DNA of 64,000 nucleotides from an uncultured Clostridia bacterium (GTDB lineage: Bacteria > Bacillota > Clostridia > Christensenellales > Borkfalkiaceae), in contig CASEDP010000006.1 of assembly GCA_949286835.1 (NCBI GenBank), positions 1 to 64,000 of the forward strand, read 5' to 3'. The notes beneath the pieces were generated by a model that saw only the letters and a list, made by a program, of their open reading frames with translations, had not been told where the DNA came from and ran no database searches. Made by a program: the position numbers and the translations under genes. Shown piece after piece: positions 55,390 to 63,748 of the stretch. Positions within the stretch are counted from its first letter, which is position 1. Every line of letters starts with the position of its first letter.

Positions 55390-55418
55390 TTGACAAATGA
55401 CGAAAAAAGTAATAAAGT
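55390..55418 (+). promoter_or_regulatory. Promoter of pfkB
   Basis: TTGACA, 17 nt, TAAAGT. An ATG lies 5 nt downstream (55424), but the conserved protein start is at the GTG at 55451, which has GGAG 7 nt upstream. Confidence 0.75.
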
Positions 55419-55450
55419 AATTTATGTATTACATTTTTCGGAGCATACGA

Positions 55451-56362
55451 GTGCTTTATACTGTTACTTTTAACCCGTCATTGGATTATCACCTTAAAGT
55501 GCCCAACTTAAAATCCGGCGCCGTAAACCGCACCTCGCAGGAGAGGCTTGCCATAGGCGGCAAGGGCATAAACGTATCGCTTGAGCTTATGGAACTCGGA
55601 CACGACACGCAGGCGCTCGGCTTTGTTGCGGGCTTTACGGGCAAGGCGATTGTCGACGAAGCGGACAGGCTGGGGCTTGACCACGATTTCATAGAAGTAG
55701 CAGGCAGGAGCAGAATTAACGTAAAGATTAAGAGCAATACCGAAACGGACATAAACGGCAGCGGCGCAGTCATTACCCCCGACGACGTTGAAAAGCTCAC
55801 CTTAAAGCTGAGGGAAAAGCTGAAAGGCGGCGACTGGGTGATAATAAGCGGCAGCGTGCCCAACTACCTTGACGAGAAAGTGTACGGGCACCTTATTGAC
55901 GACCTGAGGGACATAAAGGACATAAACTTTGTAGTAGACGCAAGCGGGGAACTGCTTACGGAAACATTGAGGTACAGACCCTTCCTCATAAAGCCCAACC
56001 TCTTCGAGCTGTGCGAACTGTTCAACGTATCCACCTCCATCGACACAAAGACGATTGCCGTGTATGCGCGGAAACTGCAGGCGATGGGCGCGAGAAACGT
56101 AATAGTTTCACTCGGCTCGCTCGGCGCGCTTATGGTTACAGAGACCGACCAGGCAATGTATGTGAGGGCTGCCGTCGGGCAGCTTGTCAACTCCGTCGGC
56201 GCGGGCGACTGTATGGTGGCGGGGTTCATTCACGAATACTTAAGGACGGGCAACTGCTTCAAGGCGCTGAACTTTGCGACCGCCGCGGGCAGCGCCTGTG
56301 CCTTTACAGAGAGCCTTGCAACCCGCGAACAGATAGAATATGTGGAAAGCTTAATGCTCTGA
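55451..56362 (+). CDS. 1-phosphofructokinase family (PfkB) kinase
   Basis: The product of about 303 aa is a PfkB sugar kinase of the FruK/LacC branch: VLYTVTFNPSLDYHL start, AIGGKGINVSLELMELG, DWVIISGSVPN and the catalytic NSVGAGDCMVAGF motif with the Asp base. It probably phosphorylates fructose 1-phosphate or tagatose 6-phosphate. No fruR, fruA or PTS gene is adjacent, so it stands alone. I chose the GTG at 55451 because GGAG precedes it and the resulting N-terminus matches the family; an upstream ATG at 55424 would add nine residues. Confidence 0.9.
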   Translation: MLYTVTFNPSLDYHLKVPNLKSGAVNRTSQERLAIGGKGINVSLELMELGHDTQALGFVAGFTGKAIVDEADRLGLDHDFIEVAGRSRINVKIKSNTETDINGSGAVITPDDVEKLTLKLREKLKGGDWVIISGSVPNYLDEKVYGHLIDDLRDIKDINFVVDASGELLTETLRYRPFLIKPNLFELCELFNVSTSIDTKTIAVYARKLQAMGARNVIVSLGSLGALMVTETDQAMYVRAAVGQLVNSVGAGDCMVAGFIHEYLRTGNCFKALNFATAAGSACAFTESLATREQIEYVESLML

Positions 56363-56380
56363 CGACAAATTACATACCTG

Positions 56381-56410
56381 CCGCCGCATTCATTGCGGCG
56401 GATTTTTTTA
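56381..56410 (+). terminator. Terminator of pfkB
   Basis: CCGCCGCA, TTCAT loop, TGCGGCGG, AT, seven T; 18 nt past the stop codon. Confidence 0.93.
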
Positions 56411-56483
56411 TCTGAGCGAGTGTATAATTGCATAAAAGTGCCTTTACGTCGCAGAAAAATGCGCATATATTCACCGCAAATAT

Positions 56484-56512
56484 TTGCAATGCAAGGCGGC
56501 TGATGATATAAT
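56484..56512 (+). promoter_or_regulatory. Promoter of mtnN-luxS, predicted leaderless
   Basis: TTGCAA, 17 nt, TATAAT, then exactly 6 nt to the ATG at 56519. Confidence 0.75.
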
Positions 56513-56518
56513 AGAGAT

Positions 56519-57178
56519 ATGATAGTTTTTGTGATTGCTATGGAGAGCGAGGCAAAGCCCGTAATTGAAAAATTTGAAACGCTGACCAAAAAGCGCGTGC
56601 ACGGCAGGGATATATACTTCGGAAAGCTGTGCGGCATTTACACCGCCGCGGTCGTATGCGGCGTGGGCAAGGTCAACGCGGCGGCAGGCGCGCAGTACGC
56701 CATTGACTGCCTCGGCGCCGACAGAATTGTAAACATAGGCGTTGCGGGCGGACTTAACGGCAATTGCCGCGTTGCGGAGATGTACGGCATAGACGCCGCC
56801 GTGCAGTACGACTTTGACCTCGTACAGCTTAACGGCACGCCTATGGGCACGCTCAACGAATATTCGCAGCCCTACCTCGACATAAGCACGGTGCCCCTCT
56901 ACCCCCTCAGAAAGCTCGCCTCTGGCGACAGGTTCAACGACGACAGGGCGGACTTCGAGCTGCTTACTAAGGAACTTAAAGCCGACATAAGGGATATGGA
57001 AGGCGGCGCTATGGCGCACGTGTGCAGGCACGCGGAAATTCCCCTTTTCAGCTTTAAGGCGATATCCGACATAGCGGGAAACGGCAGCACAACCGAACAG
57101 TTTATCCGCAATCTTGAACTGTGCTCAAAGAGAATAGGCGAAGAAATCATAAGGATTTTCGAGGCGGTAAATGGATAG
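56519..57178 (+). CDS. mtnN: Methylthioadenosine/S-adenosylhomocysteine nucleosidase
   Basis: MtnN (Pfs) removes adenine from S-adenosylhomocysteine and methylthioadenosine. The 219-aa protein starts MIVFVIAMESEAKPV and has the conserved VVCGVGKVNAAAGAQYAIDC, NIGVAGGL and DMEGGAMAHVC (purine-ribose binding Met-Glu), and SFKAISDIAG with the catalytic Asp. It overlaps luxS by 8 nt, a direct pathway pairing: MtnN makes S-ribosylhomocysteine for LuxS. The ATG has no ribosome site and follows the -10 by 6 nt, so the transcript is probably leaderless. Confidence 0.96.
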   Translation: MIVFVIAMESEAKPVIEKFETLTKKRVHGRDIYFGKLCGIYTAAVVCGVGKVNAAAGAQYAIDCLGADRIVNIGVAGGLNGNCRVAEMYGIDAAVQYDFDLVQLNGTPMGTLNEYSQPYLDISTVPLYPLRKLASGDRFNDDRADFELLTKELKADIRDMEGGAMAHVCRHAEIPLFSFKAISDIAGNGSTTEQFIRNLELCSKRIGEEIIRIFEAVNG

Positions 57179-57602
57179 AATACCCTCCTTTTCAAAAAAT
57201 CACGATACCCTTGAAACGGGGCTGCACGTCAGTATGAAAATGCACGGCGTTACGACCTGGGACTTAAGGTTCAAAAAGCCCAACGCGGGCGACTACATCT
57301 CGCCTAAGGCGCTGCACACCGTAGAGCATCTGCTTGCAACCACCCTAAGAAATTCCGAACATAAGAACGACATAATCTATTTCGGACCTATGGGCTGCAG
57401 GACGGGATTTTATCTCCTTACCGTAAACCTTGAAAGAGAAGAGGTCATACCCCTTCTTAAGGAGTGTATACTCTTCGCCCTCTCCCTCGGCGAAGTGCCG
57501 GGAAACAGGCGCGAGGAGTGCGGAAACTACCTTGAACACGACCTCGGCGGCGCAAAGAAAGAGCTTGCCGACTACCTTAAAATACTTGAAAACGCAGACT
57601 GA
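57171..57602 (+). CDS. luxS: S-ribosylhomocysteine lyase
   Basis: LuxS cleaves S-ribosylhomocysteine to homocysteine and DPD, the precursor of autoinducer-2. The 143-aa protein has the metal-binding HTVEHLLAT motif, GPMGCRTGFYL with the catalytic Cys, and the last metal-ligand His upstream of ELADYLK. It is slightly shorter than the usual 152-160 aa. It overlaps mtnN by 8 nt. Its main job may be methyl-cycle recycling rather than signalling; no AI-2 receptor is seen in the window. Confidence 0.96.
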   Translation: MDRIPSFSKNHDTLETGLHVSMKMHGVTTWDLRFKKPNAGDYISPKALHTVEHLLATTLRNSEHKNDIIYFGPMGCRTGFYLLTVNLEREEVIPLLKECILFALSLGEVPGNRREECGNYLEHDLGGAKKELADYLKILENAD

Positions 57603-57617
57603 AGGAAAAATTTACAT

Positions 57618-58286
57618 ATGATAGCACTCGGCGGAGGCTGGGACGAAGCTCTGAAAGAGCTCTTCGACGACCCGCGATACTTAAAGATACGCGAATTTCT
57701 TAAAACCGAATATTCGACGCACGTCGTCTACCCCGATATGTACGACCTGTACAACTGTTTCCGCTATACGCCGATAGACGATGTTAAGGCGGTTATACTC
57801 GGACAGGACCCCTATCACGAGCCGGGGCAGGCGCACGGGCTGTGCTTTTCGGTAAGAAAGGGTGTACCTCTTCCCCCGTCGCTTCAGAATATATTCAAGG
57901 AGCTTAAGAGCGACCTGGGCATTATAGAGCCCGACTGCGGCGACCTTACCAAGTGGGCAAAGCGCGGCGTTCTGCTCCTCAATACGACGCTGACGGTGAG
58001 GGAACATCAGGCGAACAGTCACTCAAAGTGCGGCTGGGCGTGGTTTACCGACAACGTGATAAGGATAATTTCCGACAGATGCAGAAACGTCGTATTCATA
58101 CTGTGGGGCGCAAATGCGAGAAGCAAAGCTCCGCTTATCGACGAGAGCAAACACCTTATTTTGCAGTGCGCGCACCCCTCGCCTCTTTCCGCATATAACG
58201 GATTTTTCGGGTGCAGGTTCTTTTCCAAGACAAACTATTACCTTGCCGCGCACGACAGACAGCCCATTGACTGGGACCTCAACTGA
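57618..58286 (+). CDS. ung: Uracil-DNA glycosylase
   Basis: Ung removes uracil from DNA. The 222-aa family 1 enzyme has the water-activating motif GQDPYHEPGQAHGLCFSV, LLLNTTLTVR, and the Leu/His loop HPSPLSA. AAGGAA precedes the ATG by a short distance. It lies 15 nt after luxS and 28 nt before apgM, so it may be part of a mtnN-luxS-ung-apgM run. Ung length and motifs are standard. Confidence 0.97.
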   Translation: MIALGGGWDEALKELFDDPRYLKIREFLKTEYSTHVVYPDMYDLYNCFRYTPIDDVKAVILGQDPYHEPGQAHGLCFSVRKGVPLPPSLQNIFKELKSDLGIIEPDCGDLTKWAKRGVLLLNTTLTVREHQANSHSKCGWAWFTDNVIRIISDRCRNVVFILWGANARSKAPLIDESKHLILQCAHPSPLSAYNGFFGCRFFSKTNYYLAAHDRQPIDWDLN

Positions 58287-58314
58287 ACACATAACTTTTT
58301 AGGAGATCGACCAT

Positions 58315-59529
58315 ATGAAATATGCCGTTATATTAGGCGACGGAATGTCCGACTGGAAACTTGAAAGTCTGGGCAACAAGACCTGCCTCGAGGCAGCAAA
58401 TACCGTAACTTTAGACAGACTTGCCCCCCGTTCCGAGGTGGGGCTGTGCAGGACCGTGCCCGAAGGACTTAAGCCGGGCAGCGACGTTGCAAATATGTCC
58501 GTACTCGGCTTCGACCCCAGAAAATTCTATACGGGGCGCTCGCCCATAGAGGCGGTGGCAATGGGCATTGAACTCAAGCCTACCGACGTGACTTTGAGGT
58601 ACAACCTCGTCACCCTCTCCGACGAGGAGAACTACGAGGACAAAACTATGGTGGACTACTCCGCCGGCGAAATCACCACCGAGGAGGCGGCAGAGCTCAT
58701 CAATTACCTCAAAAAGTACCTCGATACCGAAAAATATACGCTCTACCCCGGCGTTTCATACCGCCACTGTCTGGTAATTGCGGACGGTGAGAAGGGACAT
58801 ACGCTAACCCCTCCCCACGACATCTCCGACAAACCCGTCAGAGGACATCTTCCCGTCGGAGAGTGCGGCGACGTCTACCTTGAGATGATGAAGAAGAGCT
58901 ATGAACTTTTGAAGGCGCACCCCGTCAACTTAAAGAGAATTGCAGAGGGCAAGCGCCCCGCAAGCTCCATATGGCTGTGGGGCGAGGGCACAAAGCCCGG
59001 GCTCTCTTCATTCGAGCGCGAAAAGGGCGTAAAGGGCGGAATTATCTCCGCAGTCGACCTAATAAGGGGCATAGGTATGCTTGCGGGAATGGAGATCATT
59101 CCCGTAGAGGGCATTACGGGCAACTATGATACCAACTGGGCTGGCAAGGCACGCGCCGCCGCCGATGCGCTGATCGGCGGGCTGGACTTTGTATATGTGC
59201 ATATGGAGGCGCCCGACGAGTGCAGTCACCACGGCGACCCCGCGCACAAGGTCTATTCCATTGAACAGATTGACAACGTCGTCATTCCAGAATTTATTGC
59301 AAAGATGGAAAATGCCGGCGAGGACTATGCAATACTCGTTACGCCCGACCACCCCACTCCCTGCGCCTGCAAGACGCACGTCTCCGAGCCCGTTCCCTTC
59401 CTCATCTATACCAATGTCAAGGACCTCGGCAACGGCGCAACGAGATATACCGAGAAAGAGGCTGCAAAGACGGGACTTATTGTCGAGGACGGCTTCACGC
59501 TGATTGACAGGCTGCTCTCCGTAAAGTAA
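58315..59529 (+). CDS. apgM: Cofactor-independent phosphoglycerate mutase, ApgM type
   Basis: The enzyme interconverts 3- and 2-phosphoglycerate without 2,3-bisphosphoglycerate. The 404-aa protein belongs to the alkaline-phosphatase-fold ApgM branch (MKYAVILGDGMSDWKLE, DVANMSVLGFDPRKFYTGR with the phospho-serine region, VHMEAPDECSHHGD and TPDHPTPCA metal ligands), not to the longer GpmI (about 510 aa). The related homoserine kinase ThrH-like ApgM annotation is a possible alternative in this superfamily. AGGAGAT precedes the ATG. A strong terminator follows. Confidence 0.94.
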   Translation: MKYAVILGDGMSDWKLESLGNKTCLEAANTVTLDRLAPRSEVGLCRTVPEGLKPGSDVANMSVLGFDPRKFYTGRSPIEAVAMGIELKPTDVTLRYNLVTLSDEENYEDKTMVDYSAGEITTEEAAELINYLKKYLDTEKYTLYPGVSYRHCLVIADGEKGHTLTPPHDISDKPVRGHLPVGECGDVYLEMMKKSYELLKAHPVNLKRIAEGKRPASSIWLWGEGTKPGLSSFEREKGVKGGIISAVDLIRGIGMLAGMEIIPVEGITGNYDTNWAGKARAAADALIGGLDFVYVHMEAPDECSHHGDPAHKVYSIEQIDNVVIPEFIAKMENAGEDYAILVTPDHPTPCACKTHVSEPVPFLIYTNVKDLGNGATRYTEKEAAKTGLIVEDGFTLIDRLLSVK

Positions 59530-59555
59530 GCTTTATCTGATAAATGAACCAATTC

Positions 59556-59585
59556 AGCCCCTGCTGTTCCTGCGGGGGCTGTTTT
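59556..59585 (+). terminator. Terminator of apgM
   Basis: AGCCCCTGC, loop, GCGGGGGCT, GTTTT; 27 nt past the stop codon. Confidence 0.85.
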
Positions 59586-59647
59586 GCCGCCCGCACAGAA
59601 AAGGGCACTGACCGACCAGTCTCAATATTGCGAAAAATAAGCGCGGA

Positions 59648-59671
59648 GCGCGCCGTCATAGGACGGCGCGC
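59648..59671. terminator. Terminator of the coat genes
   Basis: A perfect 10-bp stem GCGCGCCGTC / GACGGCGCGC with a 4-nt loop. T-rich sequence lies on both sides at a short distance. It ends the minus-strand coat unit 71 nt past the stop. I see nothing else in 59586-59742. Confidence 0.7.
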
Positions 59672-59742
59672 CCCTTTAGTTTGCCTTTAAGACTTAAAAA
59701 TCAGATATCGTCAGTCCGATTTTTGTACCGTAACCCGACAGG

Positions 59743-60036
59743 TTATTCCCCGCCGAGCTGCTTTTTCTGTTTTTTATACGTCTCGTTAATCATATCTATC
59801 TGCCCCTTTTCGGCGGGCGCGGGGGCATAATAGCCCCTTGAACTCATCTGGCTGAACAGACAGTACTGGTTGTCCGCAACGCCCTCCAGATGAGTTGTAA
59901 ACTGCTTTCTTATGCTCTTTGTGCTGCCCTCGAACAGCGCGGTCGCATAGAAGGAAATGAGCTGTTTTTCGCTCTCCAGCATATCCTGAATGGCGTCCTT
60001 TTCGTTCAGACTTGTCATACTCTTGGGTGTCTTCAT
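59743..60036 (-). CDS. CotF-like spore coat protein
   Basis: The 97-aa protein matches the CotF coat family: an N-terminal DAIQDMLESEKQLISFYATAL helix followed by a second helical part and a short Lys-rich tail. CotF-type proteins are part of spore coats and have a ferritin-like helical design. It follows a second small coat-like gene by 5 nt, so both form one unit. No enzyme motif is present. Confidence 0.87.
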   Translation of the reverse strand: MKTPKSMTSLNEKDAIQDMLESEKQLISFYATALFEGSTKSIRKQFTTHLEGVADNQYCLFSQMSSRGYYAPAPAEKGQIDMINETYKKQKKQLGGE

Positions 60037-60041
60037 TTACG

Positions 60042-60230
60042 TCAGCCTCCTATCATCTGCAGCAGCTTTTCATAGCGGCACCTGTGCTCTTCGGCGATAT
60101 TCTTCATACACTCCGCAAGTTCAGGGTCGGTGAGCGTGTTGGAATATGCCCGAGCCTTCTTGCAGATGAGCCCTTCAAACGTCAGCGCGTCTGAAATCAT
60201 AGTTAGTTCTTTGGATGTCAGTTGCACCAT
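60042..60230 (-). CDS. Small spore-coat-associated (CotF-related) protein
   Basis: The 62-aa product (MVQLTSKELTMISDALTFEG start, then helical EHRCRYEKLLQMIGG end) looks like half of the CotF fold. Many Clostridia encode such short coat partners just upstream of a full CotF-like gene, as here. It is soluble and helical. AAGGAGG precedes the ATG but lies in a predicted hairpin, which may restrain translation. Confidence 0.8.
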   Translation of the reverse strand: MVQLTSKELTMISDALTFEGLICKKARAYSNTLTDPELAECMKNIAEEHRCRYEKLLQMIGG

Positions 60231-60241
60231 AATTAAAAAAC

Positions 60242-60271
60242 CTCCTTAAGGGTTATTGCCACTCTAAGGAG
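60242..60271 (-). promoter_or_regulatory. Hairpin that covers the coat gene ribosome site
   Basis: Minus strand CTCCTTA, 16-nt loop, TAAGGAG, then GTTTTTTAATT and the ATG at 60230. The ribosome site is in the 3' arm. It may be a translational or terminator-type switch. Confidence 0.5.
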
Positions 60272-60402
60272 ATTTATTCGTCCGCGGTGCAAAACGCCCG
60301 CAATATGTCGGTATTTTTTTAAGTCTGCAGGGCGCAGGTTCTTTGCCCCGTCCCAGAGAATTCTCTTCGTTCGGTTCAGGCTTTAAAGATGTTGCCGTTT
60401 TT

Positions 60403-61242
60403 TCAGTCCTCGGGCTTGATACCGAAGCTCTCGAAGAGGTTGACCTCGCTCTGCGAATGCGCCCTTATCGCCTGATAATACGGGTCGGAGGAGAAATCTC
60501 TCTCCTTGTCGTAACTGCCGCCGAGGCTTTCTATCGCATACTTGAGTTCCTGGTACTCTATGTATGTTATGCCATCCTCGTCAATCTTGTCGAGGAGATA
60601 TTCCAGCGCCCTCTCGTCGCCGTACGCTGCGAGATAACTTGCGTGCATAGGCAGGTTTTCCGCGTCCGAGCGGAACGCCCTTATGAGAAGGTCGAATATC
60701 CTGTCGTCGCGGATGACGCAGCGGGAGAGAATTTCGAGCATATACTCCCTCTGCACGCCCTTTTCGCAGTAGTCGAGCGCCTGCTCTTTGACCTCGTCAG
60801 CAAACTGCTTGACGTTGTCGACGCAGGTATTTCTGATATCCTCGTCCTCCGACGTGGTGAGGAGGCGCATATATTCGGGTATTGCCGCCCTGCTTGCGCC
60901 GAGAAGGTTTAAGGCATAGCTGACCTCGTCGTCCGTGCCGGAGAGAAGGGGCACCAACAGTTCGTCGGCGTTCCTATTTTCAATGGCGTTGCAGAGGTAT
61001 TCGCTGACGGGCACGCCCTGCTTTAAGTGCGACCTTAGCCATTTTACAAGCTCCTCGTCAGAAAAAGAGGCGTAGTATTCGTTGGGCGACATTCCCAAAG
61101 ACTTTATCTTGGTGTCGCCGAACTTTGCGTACATTGCGGGGATGATGTCCTCCCACTCGCTCTCCTTGTACTTGTCCGAGTGCTTCTTTATGTATTCGGC
61201 GAGCTTCTCGTCGAACATTCCGTCAAAATCGTATAACTTCAT
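60403..61242 (-). CDS. HEAT-repeat-like protein
   Basis: I do not recognise a named family. The product of about 279 aa from the ATG at 61242 is fully helical, acidic and soluble, with repeated pairs of amphipathic helices (for example LNLLGASRAAIPEYMRLLTTS; DIRNTCVDNVKQFADEVKEQ; LDYCEKGVQREYMLEILSRC) typical of HEAT/ARM scaffolds. It begins 1 nt after the stop of the TPR gene, so the two are coupled and probably work together with Hsp33, perhaps as part of a protein-quality or stress complex. That is inference from gene order only. Confidence 0.75.
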   Translation of the reverse strand: MKLYDFDGMFDEKLAEYIKKHSDKYKESEWEDIIPAMYAKFGDTKIKSLGMSPNEYYASFSDEELVKWLRSHLKQGVPVSEYLCNAIENRNADELLVPLLSGTDDEVSYALNLLGASRAAIPEYMRLLTTSEDEDIRNTCVDNVKQFADEVKEQALDYCEKGVQREYMLEILSRCVIRDDRIFDLLIRAFRSDAENLPMHASYLAAYGDERALEYLLDKIDEDGITYIEYQELKYAIESLGGSYDKERDFSSDPYYQAIRAHSQSEVNLFESFGIKPED

Positions 61243-61243
61243 A

Positions 61244-62911
61244 TCATTCACCCAAGATGGCATTTACTTTCTGTCTGGTCACGCCGAAGAAAGAGGTGAG
61301 CATTGCATCGTCGAGCGCGCTCTCCTTGACGTCTGCGGAGATGAGTATAGCCGCGGCGAGCGCGGGCACGCTCTTTACGTCGGCAAGGCGCCCCTCCTGC
61401 TCCAGCTTATAGTAAAGTTTTGTAGCCGCCGTATTGAACTTCAGCCCGTACTCCTCCGATAGCATTGCAAACCGCGAGAACGTATAGGCATATGCGCGCA
61501 TAAAGTACTTGTGCTTGAGCTTGCCCACCTCCAACTTTATAAGCTTTATGTTCCGCAGTATATTGCAGATGACGACGCCGTAGTCGCCCTCCGTATTGTC
61601 CTGGACGAGGGCGCTTATCGTCTCCATCTTGACCGCGTCCTCCAGAAAGGCGTCGAGGAGGATATCCCTGACCATATCGTCGAGCTTTGCCTTGACTGCC
61701 GAAAGAGCGCCGAGCAGGTGCAGTTCATACGAGGAAGAGGCGTCGCCCTCGTCGAAGCACCAGCGGATATAGTCCTCCGTGCAGGGGTCGTCGAGCACCT
61801 TTTTAGCCTGCTTGTCGGTCATCTGGTTGAACGCCGACAGAAAGGCGACGTTCATCTCCCTTTCGTCTGCAGGCAGACGATAGAAATAGTCCAGCTCCTT
61901 ATGCTTGTTCCTCTTCTTGAGGTAGAGCACCTCGAACTTCCAATAGTTTGCGGCTATGGCGTTATTGTAGATGGTGAGAAGCTTGTCGAACGTCTGTACG
62001 CTCTCCTCCGCCCTGCCGCTGTTGTACGCAGCAATCGCCTTGAAGAAGAGCAGCGAACAGTCATACTGCAACTCTTCCTTTTCCTCGAGTATGCAAAAGA
62101 GCTTATAAGCCTCCTCGTGCATATGGTTTTCGCAGCAGACGGTAGCCGTCTTGTATATGTCCTCCGTCGATGTGAGGTTCAAAGCGAGCAGCCGCTTTGC
62201 AATCTCTACAGCCTCGTCGCGCGCGTTCTGCTGGGAGCGTATCGCGGCGAGCGAGGTCAGCGCCTGGACGTCGTCCGGTTTGTCCTGAAGCACGGCGTTG
62301 CACTCCGCCTCGGCAAGGTCGAGATTGTCGGTTATGATGTCGCACATCGCAATGTAGTTGCGGGCGGCATAGTACTTTTCGTTGCCCTTGTCCACCTCCA
62401 TAAAGTGCTTTACGGCGCCGTTGTAGTCGTTGGCGCGCATACACTTTATGCCTTCGTCAATCTCATCCGAAAAGTCTGCAAGGCGTGGCGGCCAGGCAAA
62501 TCTGAGCGTCGGCTTTTCGTCCTTAACAAAGCTCTTTATTATCTCCCGCCTGTTTTCCGGCGAGAGTTCGGTGTTGGTCTCTATGAGGAGTTTGTTATAA
62601 TAATATGCGGCAAAATTTTCCTGTCCGAGGTTCATATAGCTGACCGCCAGACCTTCGTACGCCTCCGCAAGATTTGCGTTTTCACCCGCGTAATCAATGT
62701 ATTTGAACCAGCCGTTTATGCACTTTTCGTACAGCCCCATATCGTCAAACGCTTCGGCATACAGCATAAAGGAGTCCTCATCGTTGCCGTTGAGAACTGC
62801 ATTCTTGTTGAGCATCTTGAGCGCCCCGATGTAGTTGTGCTCCTCTATCAAATCCGCGGCTATGGCAATGAGCCTGTCCGCACTGAGGTCTATCGCGCTT
62901 GTCTTATTCAT
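61244..62911 (-). CDS. TPR-repeat protein
   Basis: The 555-aa soluble protein contains several tetratricopeptide-like repeats in its first 320 residues (for example LAEAYEGLAVSYMNLGQENFAAYYYNKLL; DVQALTSLAAIRSQQNARDE; KYYAARNYIAMCDI) and a helical C-terminal part (330-555) without clear repeats. Such proteins are scaffolds. It overlaps the end of hslO by 8 nt and couples to the HEAT-like gene downstream. Members of this arrangement are seen in Clostridia, but I know of no assigned function. Confidence 0.82.
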   Translation of the reverse strand: MNKTSAIDLSADRLIAIAADLIEEHNYIGALKMLNKNAVLNGNDEDSFMLYAEAFDDMGLYEKCINGWFKYIDYAGENANLAEAYEGLAVSYMNLGQENFAAYYYNKLLIETNTELSPENRREIIKSFVKDEKPTLRFAWPPRLADFSDEIDEGIKCMRANDYNGAVKHFMEVDKGNEKYYAARNYIAMCDIITDNLDLAEAECNAVLQDKPDDVQALTSLAAIRSQQNARDEAVEIAKRLLALNLTSTEDIYKTATVCCENHMHEEAYKLFCILEEKEELQYDCSLLFFKAIAAYNSGRAEESVQTFDKLLTIYNNAIAANYWKFEVLYLKKRNKHKELDYFYRLPADEREMNVAFLSAFNQMTDKQAKKVLDDPCTEDYIRWCFDEGDASSSYELHLLGALSAVKAKLDDMVRDILLDAFLEDAVKMETISALVQDNTEGDYGVVICNILRNIKLIKLEVGKLKHKYFMRAYAYTFSRFAMLSEEYGLKFNTAATKLYYKLEQEGRLADVKSVPALAAAILISADVKESALDDAMLTSFFGVTRQKVNAILGE

Positions 62912-63743
62912 CTATACCTTTATCGAAAATTGCTTCTATTGCCTCTTTATCGTAGACGTAATCCCTGTTGCAGTAGTGACAGTGCACGCTGACTGCGCCC
63001 TGCTCTTCGACTATCTTCAAGAGCTCGCTCTTGCCCACAGAGGCAAGCACGCCGCGTATCTTCTCCTCCGAACAATTGCAGATGTAGTCGGGGAACAGCT
63101 CGTACGTGACGCCTGAAATGAGCTTGCCGAAGAACTGCTTTGCAACGCCCTCCGCGCCGAGCTCCGCAAGGCTTCCCGCGTCGTCGCAGAATGCCCCGAA
63201 TGCGGCTGCTGCGGCGTCAATCTGTTCGTCCGAAGCGTCGGGGAGGAGCTGAACCACCACACCGCCCGCGCAGTGACAGTTGCCGTCCTCGCCTATCTCC
63301 ACGACGAGCTTTGCCGCCGTGGGTATCTGTTCGCTGACCTGGAAATACTTTGCAAGCAGGTCGGAGACATCGTCCGAGGATATTTCGCACGTGCCGACGT
63401 AGGGCGCGGAATAGCCGTCCTCCCTGACGACGGTGAGCGTGCCGCCGACGAGCGTTTCGCCGCAGCTTCCGTCCGCATAGCCGCGAACGTGCAGGTCGGC
63501 ACCGGCAGAGACGGAAACTGCGCCGTCGCCCTTTTCTGCCTTGACGGTGAGAGAGACGCTGCCGCGCTTTTCCTTTAAATTTGCCGCGCAATACGCGCCG
63601 CATACCAGAAGCCCGCCTAAAATTTTTGCCGCTTTACTCCCGAGCGAATGAATATTTATGGAATCGTTGACGAGTTTTGTCGCCTCTATTACAGTGAGCG
63701 AAGCCCGACCTTCGCAGATGAGCGAACGGAAAATCTTGTTCAT
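62904..63743 (-). CDS. hslO: Redox-regulated chaperone Hsp33
   Basis: Hsp33 is a chaperone activated by oxidation of a zinc-bound four-Cys centre. The product of about 279 aa begins MNKIFRSLICEGRASL and carries CNC and CHYC motifs near residues 235-270, with the expected spacing (ICNCSEEK ... CHYCNRDY). I start at the ATG at 63743, with AAAGG upstream; a long open frame further upstream belongs to the neighbouring gene. In an anaerobe it would protect proteins during oxygen exposure. It overlaps the TPR gene by 8 nt. Confidence 0.94.
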   Translation of the reverse strand: MNKIFRSLICEGRASLTVIEATKLVNDSINIHSLGSKAAKILGGLLVCGAYCAANLKEKRGSVSLTVKAEKGDGAVSVSAGADLHVRGYADGSCGETLVGGTLTVVREDGYSAPYVGTCEISSDDVSDLLAKYFQVSEQIPTAAKLVVEIGEDGNCHCAGGVVVQLLPDASDEQIDAAAAAFGAFCDDAGSLAELGAEGVAKQFFGKLISGVTYELFPDYICNCSEEKIRGVLASVGKSELLKIVEEQGAVSVHCHYCNRDYVYDKEAIEAIFDKGIDE

Positions 63744-63748
63744 TTTTT

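Noticed and set aside
55424..55450. ATG 5 nt after the -10 of pfkB as a leaderless start
   Set aside because: The family N-terminus (YTVTFNPSLDY) fits the GTG at 55451, which has a GGAG site. The upstream ATG adds residues unlike the family.
61511..62992. 493-aa open frame on the plus strand
   Set aside because: Antisense to the TPR gene. The TPR gene has normal coupling to its neighbours, whereas the plus frame has no start signals.
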